Positions 1-11,604 are shown, counted from the stretch's first letter. The stretch: 64,000 nucleotides of DNA from Molossus alvarezi (GCA_037176705.1 CM073897.1:40141488-40205487), one strand, 5' to 3'. Numbers and translations: made by a program. Notes: generated by a model not told the origin, from the letters alone.

Positions 1-94
1 GTTAAATGAGGAAGCTCTGAGTCTTACAAATAGTAATAATACTAATAATGAAAAGAGTTACATATTGAAAACTTAATCAGTAGTGACCATAATT

Positions 95-266
95 TTTTAA
101 CCCCCAAAACAACATTTTATGGCAAGCGTTATTCTTTTTGTCCCCACTTCAGATAAAGAAACTGAATCCAAAAAAATTAAGTAACTAGCCCACGGTGATA
201 CTTGCCAAAGAGCCTGAATTTGAACCCAGGAGATCCAGTTCTAGGGCTAGACTGACAAGAACTAAG
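95..266 (+). repeat. MIR SINE, old copy
   Basis: The stretch has the MIR core in order: 'cagataaagaaactgaa', a run resembling 'taagtaacttgcccaaggt', then 'tgaatttgaacccagga' and 'ccagttctagggct'. MIR is an ancient, immobile tRNA-derived SINE found in all mammals. The copy is heavily diverged and its ends are approximate. Confidence 0.75.
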
Positions 267-348
267 AAGTATGAATTGTCTTATTCATCACATAGTAAAA
301 GCTGAATAGCTTGTGTTGGTAAATTAAGTAAAGAAACTGAGGTTCAAT

Positions 349-395
349 GAGAGAGAGACAGAGAGAGAGAGAGAGAGATACACAGAGAGAGAGAA
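349..395. repeat. (GA)n simple repeat
   Basis: Nearly pure GA dinucleotides broken by a few A or C bases. No tRNA-like SINE head lies beside it, so it is scored as a plain microsatellite. Confidence 0.85.
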
Positions 396-895
396 ACTTG
401 CTAAAGTTCATGCTGTCCCTCTGATTATAAGCTGATGTAAGATTTTTTCCAATAAATGTATCACTAAGCCAAATTTTCGGCCTTATTGATCAACCTATGG
501 AATTCTGAATGGTGGTATTAAAGATGGTCTCTATAGAGAAGAGGACAATAAGGGCTATGAAGGAAAGTATACAAATATGTCCTTGGATGCCATGCGGTCA
601 GGTATAGCTAGGTGAGCACTGGAAGGTAACTTGTAACTGGAAAACATGCATGTAAAATCCACTCTGAATTTGGTTTTCTTTTGTTATTCCAAAACCTATG
701 TAAATCAAATATTTTATATTTTATTTTGAAGGAACTTAAACTTTACAGATGAGTGTAAAGAATGAGAATAATATGAAGAACAGCAAATACCTTTACCTAG
801 AATAACCTATTATTAACATTTTACTCCATTTGCTTTATCATTTGTTCTCTCTTGCACACACACACCCCTTCTTTGTATGTATGTATGTATATATG

Positions 896-930
<35 letters not shown>

Positions 931-1328
931 ACTAGGTACCAATTCATTCACTTAATTATATACTTTTTGTTTGGTTTGGGTTGCTAAGTTATTTGAGATT
1001 AAATTGAATGTATCCTGAAACTTTACTTCAAAATGCTTCAGTATGCATTCCCTAAGAACTAGGATAATCTCTTATGTAACCCAATACTCTTATGAATTAC
1101 ATTAAATATGATAGAGCACTTCAATCAATCATTCATATTTCGGTGTTGTCAGTTAACACAATAATGTCCTTATGACATTTTTTTTCCTTTTAGTATAGGA
1201 CCAAGTCAAGGATCAGTACTGTATTTAAGTATTATGACTTTTTAGTCTTCTTTAATCTGGAACATTACCATAGGTTTTTTTGTTTGTTTGTTTGGTCTTT
1301 TATGTCATTGCTTCTTTGTAATAATAAC
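396..1328. other. AT-rich unique stretch, no gene seen
   Basis: Apart from the microsatellite at 854-930 and a short TTTG run near 1276-1292, no recognisable repeat or coding signal is seen. Open frames are short and lack domain-like composition. Confidence 0.6.
854..930. repeat. Compound microsatellite (CA)n/(TATG)n/(TCTG)n/(TCTA)n
   Basis: A short CA run is followed after a few bases by three tetranucleotide blocks (TATG, TCTG, TCTA) in tandem. It is likely length-variable between individuals. Confidence 0.9.
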
Positions 1329-1342
1329 ATCTCATACTTTTA

Positions 1343-1525
1343 AGTGGTTGAGCATTGACCCATGCACCAAGAGGTTGCTGGTTTGATTTCTGGTCAAGGC
1401 ACATGCCCAGGTTGTGGGTCATATCCCCAGTGGGGGGCATGTAGGAGGCAACCAATCAATGTTCTTGCTCATCAATGTTTCTATCCTTCTGTCCCTTTCT
1501 CTCTCTCTAAAATCAATCAAAAAAA
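1343..1525 (+). mobile_element. Ves SINE, 5'-truncated (type A tail)
   Basis: Starts inside the tRNA-like A box ('agtggttgagcattgac') and has the body landmarks 'tcaaggcacatgcccaggtt' and 'agtggggggcatgtaggagg', with a CT-rich segment and an 'aaaatcaatcaaaaaa' tail. An imperfect duplication ('atctcatactttta' left, 'aatctcagtctcttaa' right) flanks it. Ves SINEs are bat-specific, transcribed by RNA polymerase III, and mobilised by L1. Confidence 0.85.
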
Positions 1526-1539
1526 ATCTCAGTCTCTTA

Positions 1540-2119
1540 AAAGTGCAACATTCATTATATTGTATTTTCTGATATTTGTTTGTGATTAGATTCAGGTTAT
1601 ATACTCTCAGTTGATATCTTGAACCTCTCAGGATATTGCATCTGGAGGTATATCCATGTGCCACATTGATTAAGCCATCAAGACATTTTTCAGTTTCTCC
1701 ATGGCATAGTTTTTATTTTCTCCCTTTACCATCAATAAGCAATCTGTGGTCAAGAAGGTTAAGATCATGGTGTAAGTAGTGTACTCCTAATCCAAATTTT
1801 CCTCTGAATTTAACATTAATTGATGGTTCTCGTCTAGTCCATTAGTTAACATGTTTGCTGTGAAGAAGTGGTTTTCCCACTCCAGCCTTGAAGCCTAAGA
1901 TCTAATTTGTGCTACATACCATGCACAACACAGGGCCAGTTGTATTAGGTCCTCCAGGAAGCAGATGCTGCAACACAATTAAATATGCAAAGGTTGTATT
2001 AGGGGAGAGATTGTGTGATTGGAGGCAGGGAGAAACCTGGAAGAGGCTGGAAGCTCATCAACTGAAATGCAAGTCTGAGCCTGAATGAAGGAGAGAAGGA
2101 GGGAAGGATGAATAAAAGT
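1540..2119. other. Stretch without gene; possible very old repeat
   Basis: No coding signal is seen. From about 1950, a segment starting 'ggtcctccaggaagcagatg' continues past the inserted SINE at 2129 and has the look of an ancient mammalian repeat, but I cannot name a family. Confidence 0.4.
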
Positions 2120-2128
2120 GGCTTAGAC

Positions 2129-2342
2129 TTGCCCTGTCCCATGTGACTCAGTGGTTAAGAATCACAGGTTTGATTCCCAGCCAACGGCAAGTACCTGGGT
2201 TGCAGGTTTCATCCCCATGCAGGATGCAACCAATTAATGACTCTGTCTCCCTCCCTTATTTCCACTCTCTCTAAAAACATGTAAAAAATACCCTAGAGTA
2301 AGGATTAACAAAACAAAAACACAAAACAAAACAAAACAAAAA
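2129..2342 (+). mobile_element. Ves SINE with target-site duplication
   Basis: A diverged Ves copy: 'atgtgactcagtggttaaga' (A-box region), 'ggtttgattcccagcc' (B box), 'gtacctgggttgcagg', and an A-rich tail of AAAAC repeats. It is bracketed by the perfect 9-base duplication 'ggcttagac' at 2120-2128 and 2343-2351, which fixes both ends and marks L1-type target-primed insertion. Confidence 0.9.
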
Positions 2343-2351
2343 GGCTTAGAC

Positions 2352-3134
2352 CACAGTGTAGGCTAAGTAGGTTCAGCAAAGCCATTGAGGGCCCTTGAGC
2401 CAAAGAGGGCCATCAGACAGGACTCGTGTTTCCCAGAACTGATCTGCCTTAGTAACCCTGCAGCACTCAGTCTTGACGGGGAGCAATATGTAAGCCGTTC
2501 CAATTATACTCCCTGCTCCCTGTGGAAGAAAGTCTTCCGGGCACTTTTAACTACTGCTTCAGCAACACTTAACTCTTCTGAACATTATGCTTCCCTTCAA
2601 ATAAGTAGAAACCACTCTGCCCTTCTTTCCTCCTAGATATATTTGAGAAATACAATCATGTAGATGAAAGTACTTTATAAAAGGCAAAACTCTCTACCGA
2701 TCTGACATAATTTTTGTTTCTTTACTGTTAGAAATGTCACAGACGCTCAGAGGATGCAAGGAACTGAGAGGAAAGCAGTCTCCACAGTGTAGTGCCTACA
2801 TCTGTCCATTTATTTGTACATAGGTTAATAGGAAGACTTTGTATTAAAGTATCTCTGGCTCCTTTTTGCCTATTCTTTCAAGGTGGTTTGTTCTGGAGTA
2901 TGTGTTGAGGAAAATTCTCCTTCACAGAACAAGAATGAAGGAGCAGAAACCATTATGCTTAGGAGGGGCTTGCACATAAACAGTGTTACCTCTCTACAAC
3001 TGTCTTATAAAATAATTAAAAAATATTTCAAAGAAAACTAGTTAAGAATCTTTATGCACTTCACATAAAAGCAGTTTTATGGGTTTGTTTTAGTTACGGT
3101 GAAAGAAGCTAAAACACAGCCTTGTAGGTGCAGT
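2352..3134. other. Unique stretch, no gene seen
   Basis: The only open frame of note (2385-2636, +) has no recognisable domain and sits in sequence that may be the right half of the old repeat split by the SINE at 2129. Nothing else supportable is seen. Confidence 0.5.
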
Positions 3135-3360
3135 GGCAAAATGGCAGAGAGCACACACTTCATGGCAGGACTCACAGATCCTGGATTAGTTATGTAACCT
3201 AGCTGAAGTTGTATTTTCTCATGTTTAAAATTAAAGCAATTACATGTACACCCCATCATTGATGTCAGAAGTAGATATAACACGCAAAAAAGCATCTAAC
3301 TCAGTCTGGGGTGTGGGGGGGCAAGTAATAGCTACAATAAATGGTGGTCATTATTATTCA
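3135..3360 (-). repeat. MIR SINE, old copy
   Basis: The reverse-complement MIR signature is visible: 'gactcacagatcctggatta', 'ttatgtaacctagctg', 'ttttctcatgtttaaaat', and 'aataaatggtggtcattatt' at the end. Diverged and inactive. Confidence 0.7.
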
Positions 3361-3570
3361 ATCCAAAAATGTCTATTAAACACCTACTATGCTAGCTGCT
3401 GAGTCCTACAATGGTAAACACAGGGGAGTCCGTCCACCCTTGCCTCCCAGCACTTACAATATACTTGGGAATACAGATACATAAAGAAGAAATTCCTACA
3501 TTGTGAAAAAGCCTTAGGGTAAAAATACGGTGCTTTGGGAATATAAAAAAGGGTCATTAAATCTAAGATT
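3361..3570. other. Left flank of HAL1; probable ancient repeat
   Basis: Contains 'cacctactatgctagctgct' followed by 'acaatggtaaacac', a form common in very old mammalian interspersed repeats. Similar sequence ('cagcatgtgcaaaggcccag') resumes beyond the HAL1 near 5830, suggesting that HAL1 inserted into an older element. Family not named. Confidence 0.4.
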
Positions 3571-4423
3571 GGGGACTTCCGGTCAAGATGGCGGCGTAGG
3601 TAAACACGGTGTCGCGTCCTCCCACAACCACATCAAAGTTACAACTAAACTACAGAACAACCATCATTCAAAACCGCCTGAAATCAAGCTGAATGGAGGT
3701 CCTACAACTACGGAATTGAAGCAACAGCCACATCCAGACTGGTAGGAGGGGCGGTGGCGGTGGCTTGACAGGCTGGTCCCACACCCACGGGTGGCAGATA
3801 AAAATCAGGAGGATACCTCGGCTGGGAAGGTCCTTCCTGAGGACTGAGGGGACCCCATCCCACACCAGGTGCCCTGCTCAGGGTTCCAGTGCCAGGAAGA
3901 GAAGTCCCCATAACTTCTGGCTGGAAAAACCAGCGGGAACTGAGGCTCAGGGAAGCTGAAGCGGCTAGAGCCCCAGGCAGCTCCCTAAAGGGCCCGCGCA
4001 CAGACTTTTCGGACTCTCTCCCTCTAAGCTTGGAGAGGGGCAGATCGAGGGGCACCAGAGACATACAGGGAAGAACTGAGCTGTTTGGCACTGGAGCGAG
4101 GGCTGGAGAGGGGGCTTTCTTGGGGACAAACGTGCTGACAGAGGCCTTTGTTCCTTTGGTGAGCCCTTCCCTGGTTTGGCAGACTGTCGCCATATCTGGG
4201 ACTCCAGCAACCTGGCTCACACTGGTAGCCCCGCCCCGCCCCACCCCACCCAACTTTCAAGCCCACCCAAGCTGTTGCCACTTGCTTAACCATAGGATTG
4301 GCCTGTCTTGGATCCTGCTTCAGGTTTTTCCTAAATTCTTTGAAACGAGCAGCATCTGGTCTCAGCGAGCCACATACCTCTCATTAATTAATACACAGAA
4401 ACAAACACAGGGAGGCAGCCAAA
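3571..4423 (+). promoter_or_regulatory. HAL1 5'UTR / internal promoter region
   Basis: In L1-type elements the 5'UTR holds the RNA polymerase II promoter. Bases 3584-3596 ('caagatggcggcg') match the YY1 site found near the start of mammalian L1s, which sets the start point. GC content is well above the flanks. Long open frames here (e.g. 3889-4533 +) arise from base composition and show no ORF1p features. Confidence 0.65.
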
Positions 4424-5344
4424 ATGAGGAGACAAACAAACAGGTCCCAAATGAAAGAACAGAACAAAACCCCAATAAAAGAACTAAGCGAAATGGAGAT
4501 AAGCAAAATACTGCTTATAAGGATGCTCAATGAACTTAATGAGAACCTCAGTGAACTTAGGGAGGGCCTCAAGAGCATAAAAAAGGACCAGTCAGAAATC
4601 ATGGATACACAGTTAGAATTGAAGGAGGCATTAACTGAAATAAAGAATAATTTACACGGCTTCAATAATAGAGTACGTATATCCAAGGAGCAAACCATCG
4701 ATTTGGAATATAAGGAAGCAAAAAATCCCCAATCAGAACAGCAAAAAGAAAAAAGAATCCATAAAAATGAGGATAGTGTAAGGAGCCTCTGGGACAACTT
4801 CAAGCATGCCAACATTCGCATCTTGGGGGTGCCAGAAGGAGAAGAGTGAGAACAAGAAATTGAAAACCTGTTTGAAACAATAATGGCAGAAAACTTCCCT
4901 AACTTGGTGAAGGAAACAGACATACAAGTCCAGGAAGCACAGAGAGTCCCAAACAAGATGAAGCCCAAGAGGCCCACATCAAGACACATCATCATCAAAA
5001 TGCAAAAGGTTCAAGACAAAGAGAGAATCTTAAAAGCAGCAAGAGAAAGGCAGCTAGTTACCTACAAGGGAGTTCCCATTAGGCTGTCAGCTGATTTCTC
5101 AAAACAAACTTTGCAGGCCAGAAGGGAGTGGCAAGAAATATTCAGAGTGATGAAAAGCAAGAACCTACAACCAAGATTACTCTGTCCTACAAAGCTGTCA
5201 TTTAGAATCGATGGACATATAAATACTTTCCCAGACAAGAAAAAGTTAAAGGAGTTCATCACTACCAAACCATTATTATATGAAATGATGAAGGGTCTTT
5301 TTGAAGAAAAAGATAAAATGTATGAACAAACAAAATGGCAATGA
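4424..5344 (+). pseudogene. ORF1: HAL1 ORF1p, one in-frame stop
   Basis: Encodes an L1 ORF1p-like RNA-binding protein, which normally forms trimers, coats the element RNA and acts as a nucleic-acid chaperone. One frame runs for 307 codons, interrupted only by TGA at 4847-4849 (codon 142), so the two halves are in register. Residues about 20-110 are rich in Glu, Lys and Leu with heptad-like spacing, as expected for the coiled coil. 'RILGVPEGEE' at residues 132-141 is the conserved RRM signature, and the stop falls immediately after it. The C-terminal domain follows, with 'DKERILKAARERQ', 'PIRLSADFS' and 'TLQARREW' (about residues 195-240). The start lies in 'ccaaaatgag'. A change from CGA or AGA to TGA would explain the stop. 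Length is close to the usual ORF1p size. Confidence 0.88.
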
Positions 5345-5707
5345 ATACATATCTATCTACAATGGAATCTACAAACAAAATGAACAGGTAGAACAGAAAC
5401 ATTCTCATAGATACAGAGAACATTTTGTTGGTTGCCAGTTGGGAGGGGGTTGAGGAAATGGGTGAAAAAGGTGAAGGGATTAAGAAGCACAAATTCATTG
5501 CTAGACTGACAAACCTCAAAGGGAAAGGGGTTGGTGGGGTGGGAAGAAATAAACCAAAGAACTTATATGCATAACCAATGGACACAGACAATAGTGTGGG
5601 AAAAGGTGGGAGGGGGGCGGGAGTGGGGAGGAGGGGGTCAATGGGGGAAAAATGTGGAACATCTGTAATACATTTTACATCCAACAATAAAGATTTTTTT
5701 AAAAAAA

Positions 5708-7294
5708 TGTAGGACTGGTTAATCTTACTGAGTAAAAGTAGTTCAAGGAGAGAGACCCAAGCAAGGTAGAATTCAAGCAGCCAAAAAAAAAGAAAGCAAG
5801 AATAGAGGGACATTCTCAGCAGACGAGTCAGCATGTGCAAAGGCCCAGAGGCAAGATCAAGCATTGCCATGTTCAGGAAACTGGAAAAAAATCATGGTGG
5901 GGATTTGAGGTGCTAGAGAGGTCGGGACACAAAGTCTGGGAGGTGTGAAGGGCCTTGAAATCAGTATTAAGGGATGTATATTACTAGCCCATAATCTGAA
6001 TCCTGACACATAGTAGATAGTGAGTGATTGTTGAAGATGGGCGTTATTTTTATCATGCCTTTTTTTTTTCTTTGATACCCCACTACTTTTCTGCCAAAAT
6101 ATTCTTTGGAAAGTAATGTGTGTGGTGCCACATAAAGGATTATTGGGTTCTTTTTGAAATTTGATAACATATGAAATTCTCTAAAGCACCATAAATATTT
6201 CATGATCTTTAAAGTTAGAATTATAATAAGAGATTAGTATTTACTTCCAACAAATTGGATAGATTTTCTCAATTAGAGAGTCCAAGTTTTCTTGTGTGTG
6301 GGGGGGGTGTCATTATCATTTCTTTGTTTATGAAGAGAGTCTGTGAAAAGAATCCAAGATAATGTTTAGTTGAACCAAGTGGAGCCTACATGATCAGAGA
6401 TTGGAGCACACAGAGACACACACACATGAACCGTTTCCAAAGCAATTGTTTGAAGTGGTCCAAAAAAATCCACAAACAGCAAGGTCGATCAAAGAAAAAT
6501 TAGGGATAATCCCCAAATCAAACCAAATTCTCTGTGGGTATTTGGGGCAATTTGACTGAAAATTGTATATTGTCAAATCCCCACGGAGTGTGTCTGAAGT
6601 TTGAAAAGACATGAATAATTGAGGAAGATGGAAATTTGTGAAATCCAAAGATGTTTATTGAAAGGGATTATTTCACTTTTCCCAGGCCAAAGAGATGAAA
6701 AGGTTTTTTTTCTTTCTGTTTTTTTCTTTAAATAATGGATCTACTCCAAAGAAAATGGATGGGTAATCCCCTCAGACAAGAATTTCTGACTCACCAGAAC
6801 TACATAGATTTGGGGAGCGCAGAGCAGTTTGTATGGAGAGCTGTGTGAATGGTTAGTGTATCTGCCCATCACTGTCCATTTTAAAAACACACCAGTCGGT
6901 CTTTTGAATTAATTGATTCCCGATGTTCAGTCTGTTCTGGTTCACATCTGTTCCAATGCAGGGACTGTATAAAGGACTAAGATTTGTGACATCTAATAGA
7001 GTTTTAAAGGCCAGTCAATTATCTACATGTTGAACCATTCCTTTTAGGCATATGTCTGCAATTAGCTAAACAGAGCCATATCTGACCAGGGTTACAGTAG
7101 GGGTGGCAGCTGTAGCCACAAAAGTATCGCGCGACCATGAAGTAAAGGCTGAGAGTATGAAAAGATGCGAGGACGGTGCAATATTGGGGCCACTGTGGAA
7201 GAAGCAGCTCACCACCAGAAACAAACCTGGATCAGATTTCACTCTGACAGTGCTGTGCGTGCAAGCAGCCAGACAGACTGTGGCTGGACTTCTG
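5708..7294. other. Unique stretch, no gene seen
   Basis: To about 6040 it appears to continue the ancient repeat that HAL1 split ('cagcatgtgcaaaggcccag' at 5832). From about 6240 to 7080 I see no repeat landmarks; the sequence is single-copy-looking and moderately AT-rich. A 'ggggggg' run at 6300-6306 and a CA run near 6415 are the only simple repeats. No convincing exon or coding frame. Confidence 0.55.
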
Positions 7295-7473
7295 CTTTGC
7301 CACTTTCTAGTTGTGTAGCCTTGTTCAGGCTGGTTACTTCCTATTTCTAAGCTGTGGCAGTCTCACCTAATGATACCTAATGTTAGATTGATTGGAGGGT
7401 TCAGTACGATGACATATAGAATACCTCCTGTGCTAGATCTCCACCACGTGGTAACTATTATAATGTATTATTG
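7295..7473 (-). repeat. MIR SINE, cut by L1-A
   Basis: 'tttgccactttctagttgtg', 'tagccttgttcaggctggtta', 'cttcctatttctaagctg' and 'gttcagtacgatgacat' are the reverse-strand MIR layout. The copy ends where the poly(T) of L1-A begins, so L1-A probably inserted at its edge. Confidence 0.65.
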
Positions 7474-7742
7474 TTATTTTTTTTAAAAAGTATTTATTGA
7501 TTTTTTAAATTAATTAATTTATTTTTGTTACAGATATTTCTCCCTTTTCCCCCACTGATTCCCCCCTCCCCTTCCCTCCCTGCGCTGTCTCCAGCTTTGT
7601 TGTCCATGTCCATTGTTCATGCATACATGCATACAAGTTCTGTGTTTTATCTCTTCCCCCATCCCCTCTTCTGGGGATTGTCAGTCTGTACCCCACTTCC
7701 ACATCCCTGGGACTACCTCATTCATTCTTCAGACTGTTATGT

Positions 7743-10700
7743 TCATTGTATTCTACAAATAAGTGAGATCATATGATACTTGTCTTTCTCTGTTTGGCTT
7801 GTTTTGCTTAGGATAATACATTCCAGGTCCCTCCATGTCGTCGAAAAGGATAAGAGATCTTTCTGTCTTACAGCTCCATTGTGTATATATACCACTGTTT
7901 TTTTTTTATCCATTCGTCTACTGATAGACACTTGGGCTGTTTCCAGATCTTAGCTATTGTAAATAGTGCTGCTATGAACATAGGGGTACATATATTCTTT
8001 CTGATTGGTGTTTCAGTCTTCTTAGGGTATATTCCTAGAAGTGGGATAACTGGGTAAAATGGAAGTTCAATTTTTAATTTTTTGAGGTAACACTGTACTG
8101 TTTTCCATAGTGGCCGTACCAGTCTGCATTCCCACCAGCAGTGTACTAGAGTCCCCTTTTCTCCACACCCTCGCCAACACTTGTTGTTTGATGATTTGTT
8201 GATGGCAGCCATTCTGACAGGTGTGAGGTGATACCTCATTGTTGTTTTCATTTGCATCTCTCTGATGATTAGTGATGTTGAGCATTTCTTCATATGTCTC
8301 TCAGCCATTTATATGTCCTGTTTGGAGAAGTGTTTGTTTAGTTCCTCTGCCCACTTTTTAACTCGGTTCTTTGTCTTCCTTTTGTTGAGTTGTGTGAGCA
8401 CTCTATATATATTGGAAATTAACCCCTTATCTGATATATCATTGTGAATTATGCTCTCCCATACAGTGGGTAGCCTTTCCATTTTGATGATTGTATCTTT
8501 TGCTGTGCAGAAGCTTTTGAGTTTGATGTAGTCCCATGTGTTCATTTTCTCCTTTGTTTCTATTGCCTTAGGTGATGTATCAGTGAAAATTCTGCTGTGT
8601 ATGATGTCTGAAATTTTGTTGCCTACAGTTTCTTCTAGGATTTTTATGGATTCATGAGTTACATTTAAGTCTTTTATCCATTTTGAGTTTATTCTTATGT
8701 AGGGTGTAAGTTGATGATCTAGTTTCATTTTTTTTGCATGTAGCTGTCCAATTTTCCCAACACCATTTATTAAAGAGGCTGTCCTTAACCCGTGTGTGCT
8801 CTTGACATCTTTGTCAAATATTAATTGAGCATATTGCCTTGGGTCCATTTCTGGGTTCTCTGTTCTGTTTCACTGGTCTATATGCCTGTTCTTGTGCCAG
8901 TACCAGGCTATTTTGATTACAGTGGCTTTGTAGTATAACCTGAAATCTGGTAATGTGATCCCTCCAACTTTGTTCTTCTTTTTCAAGATTGCTGTGGCTA
9001 TTTGAGGTGTTTTTTCATTCCATATGAACTTTTGAAATAATTGTTCTATTTCTGTGAAATATGCTGTTGGTATTTTGATGGGGATTGCGTTGAATCTATA
9101 GATTGCTTTGGGTAGTATGGACATTTTAATGATGTTAATTCTCAAATCCATGAACAGGGTATGGGCTTCCACTTTTTTATATCTTGCTCTATTTCTTTTT
9201 CCAATGTCCTGTAGTTTTCTGCGAATAGATCCTTTATTTCTTTGGTTAAGTTTATTCCTAGGTATCTTAATTTTTTTTGCCTCAATGGTAAATGGGATTT
9301 TTTTCTTAGTTTCTCTTTCTGTGAGTTCATCATTGGTGTATAGGAATGCCATCGATTTCTTGATGTTAAGTTTGTATCCTGCTACTTTGCCAAATTCATT
9401 TATTAAGTCTAGTAAATTTTTGATAGAGTCTTTGGGGTTTTCTACATATAGTATCATGTCATCTGCAAATAATGACAGTTTCACTTCCTCCTTTCCAATT
9501 TAGATCCCTTTTATTTTTTCTTCATGTCTGATTGCTGTGGCAAAGACTTCCAGTACTATGTTAAATAAGAGTGGTGAAAGTGGGCATCCTTGCCTTGTTC
9601 CTTTTCTTAAGGGAAAGGGTTTTAGTTTTTGCCCATTGAGTATGATGTTGGCTTTAGGTCTTTTATATATGGCCTTTATTATGTCAAGATATGATCTCTC
9701 TATTTCTACATTGCTGAGCATTTTTATCAGAAATGGAGGCTGAATTTTGTCAAAGGCTTTTTCGGCGTATATTGATATGATGATGTGGTTTTTATTCTTC
9801 ATTTTATTTATGTGGTGTATCACATTTATTGATTTGCGAATATTGTACGAGCCTTGCATCCCTGGGATGAATCCCACTTGGTCATGGTGAATAATTGTTT
9901 TGGTGTATTGCTGGATCCTATTTGCTAGTATTTAGTTCAGAATTTTGGCATCTATGTTCATCAGAAATATTGGCCTGTAGTTTTCTTTCTTTGTAGTGTC
10001 TTTTTCTGATGTTGGAATTAGAATTATGCTGGCTTCATAAAACGAGTTTGCAAGTCTTCCTTCTTCTTGAATTTTATGAAATATTTTGAGGAGAATGGGT
10101 GTTAGTTCTTCTTTGAATGTTCGGTAAAACTCTCCCCTGAAGCCACCTGGGCCTGGGCTTTTGTATGCTGGGTGAGCCTTGATTACATCTTCAATTTCTT
10201 CTGTTGTTATTGGTCTGTTCGAGTTTTCTGTCTCTTCGTGGTCCACTTTTGGAAGACTGTGTTTCTAGAAATTTGTCCATTTCACTTAGATTGTCGAATT
10301 TGTTGCCATATAATTGTCCATAGTAGTTGTTAACGTTCTTTTGTATTTCTGTGGTGTCAGTTGTTACTTGTCCTCTTTCATTTCTGATTTTGTGTATTTG
10401 GGTTCTCTCTCTTTGTTTCTTGGTGAGTCTAGCTAAGGGTTCATCAATCTTGTTTATCTTTTTGAAAAACCAGCTCTTTGTTTCATTGATCCTTTGAATA
10501 GGTTTTTTGGTCTCTATGTCATTTATTTCTGCTCTGATCTTTACTATTTCCTTCCTTCTACTTGCTCTGGGGTTTTCTTTTTGTTAGCTCTCTAGTTCTT
10601 TAAGTTGGGAAGTTAGATAGTCTATTAGAAATTTTTCTTGTTTCTTGAGGTAGGCCTGTAGTGCTCTGAACTTCCCTCTCAGAACTGTTTTCGATGCATC

Positions 10701-11559
10701 CCGTAGATTTTGTGTTGTTGTGTGTTCATTTTCATAGGTTTCCAGGAAGTTTTTAATTTCTTCCTTGATCTCCTGTGTAACCCATTCATTGTTTAATAAC
10801 ATGCTATTTAGCTTCCATATGTTCAAATGTCTTTGCATGTTATTGTTGCAATTGATTTCTAGTTTTATGCCATTGTGATCTGAGAAGATGCTTGATATGA
10901 TTTTAGTCTTCTTGAACTTGTAGAGATTTAGATTGTGTCCTAACATGTGGTCTATCTTTGAGAATGTCCCATGTTTACTTGAGAAGATGTGAATCCTTTA
11001 GTTTTGGGGTATAATTCTCTGTATATATCTATTAAATCCATTTGGTCTAGTGCTTCATTTAGAGTCTCTGTTTCCTTGCTAATTTTTTGTCTAGAGGATC
11101 TATCCAGTGATGTCAGTGGGGTGTTGACGTACCCTGCTATGATTGTATTTCTATCGATTTCTCCCTTGAAGTCCTCCAGAAGATTTTTAATATATTTTGG
11201 TGCTCCTATATTGCGTGCATTTATGTTTATCAAGGTTCAATCTTCCTGTTGGATAGATCCTTTCAGTATTATGTAGTGGCCTTCTTTGTCTCTAGTTATG
11301 GCCTTAATTTTGAAACCTATTTTATCAGATATAAGTATTGCTACCCCAGCTTTTTTTTTCCTTTCCGTTTGCTTGGAAGATTTTTTTCCATCCCTTCACT
11401 TTCAACCTATGTGTCTTTTGTTGTGAGGTGGATCTCTTGTAAACAACATATTGATGAGTCATGCTTTCTTATCCAATCAGCTAGTCTGTGTCTTTTTATG
11501 GGAGCATTCAATCCATTTATATTTAAGGTGATTATTGATATGTACTTATTTATTGCCAT
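7743..11559 (-). pseudogene. ORF2: L1-A ORF2p, broken
   Basis: The L1 endonuclease/reverse transcriptase that nicks target DNA and copies RNA into the genome. Reading from the ATG complement at 11557-11559, the endonuclease region gives way to a middle segment ('[13 protein letters not shown]' near 10890), the RT palm (the FADD catalytic motif is intact, encoded at 9458-9469), '[16 protein letters not shown]' near 9570, and the C-terminal region with '[15 protein letters not shown]' near 8170 and '[17 protein letters not shown]' near 7930. It is split into at least seven frames by indels and stops. The ancestral stop is TGA at 7743-7745. Span is about 1270 codons, the usual size. Confidence 0.9.
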
Positions 11560-11604
11560 TTTTCTTTAGTGTGATTATATTTTTCTTCCTATTTCTCCTG
11601 GTAA

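Larger units (their letters stand above)
3571..5707 (+). mobile_element. HAL1: HAL1 (half-L1) retrotransposon, near full length, no ORF2
   Basis: A complete-looking L1 derivative with three parts: a roughly 850-base GC-rich 5'UTR starting 'ggggacttccggtcaagatg', one ORF1 (4424-5344), and a 360-base 3'UTR. The reverse-transcriptase ORF2 of about 3.8 kb is absent: ORF1 runs straight into the 3'UTR. That 3'UTR aligns by eye with the 3' ends of the L1s in this window (shared 'agaacttatatgcat', 'caatggacacagacaa', 'tcaatgggggaaaaa', 'catctgtaa'). HAL1s are known in mammals as ORF1-only elements copied by L1 ORF2p. Target-site duplications could not be resolved. Confidence 0.88.

Noticed and set aside
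3708..4533. Long frames on both strands (181 and 214 codons) in the HAL1 5'UTR
   Set aside because: GC-rich 5'UTR composition; no conserved motif, and the frame at 3889-4533 overlaps the true ORF1 start in another frame.
4384..4998. 204-codon minus-strand frame with hydrophobic Ser/Leu/Phe content
   Set aside because: Antisense shadow of the HAL1 ORF1, whose Lys/Glu-rich codons read as Phe/Leu/Ser on the other strand.
5262..5870. 202-codon minus-strand frame resembling a membrane protein
   Set aside because: It is the antisense of the HAL1 3'UTR; the A/G-rich sense strand gives spurious hydrophobic stretches.
9108..9503. Plus-strand frames through the L1 ORF2 regions (here and at 22585, 24366, 51172, 53197, 61602)
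   Set aside because: Antisense shadows of ORF2; the A-rich sense strand yields long Phe/Leu/Ser-rich frames on the complement.
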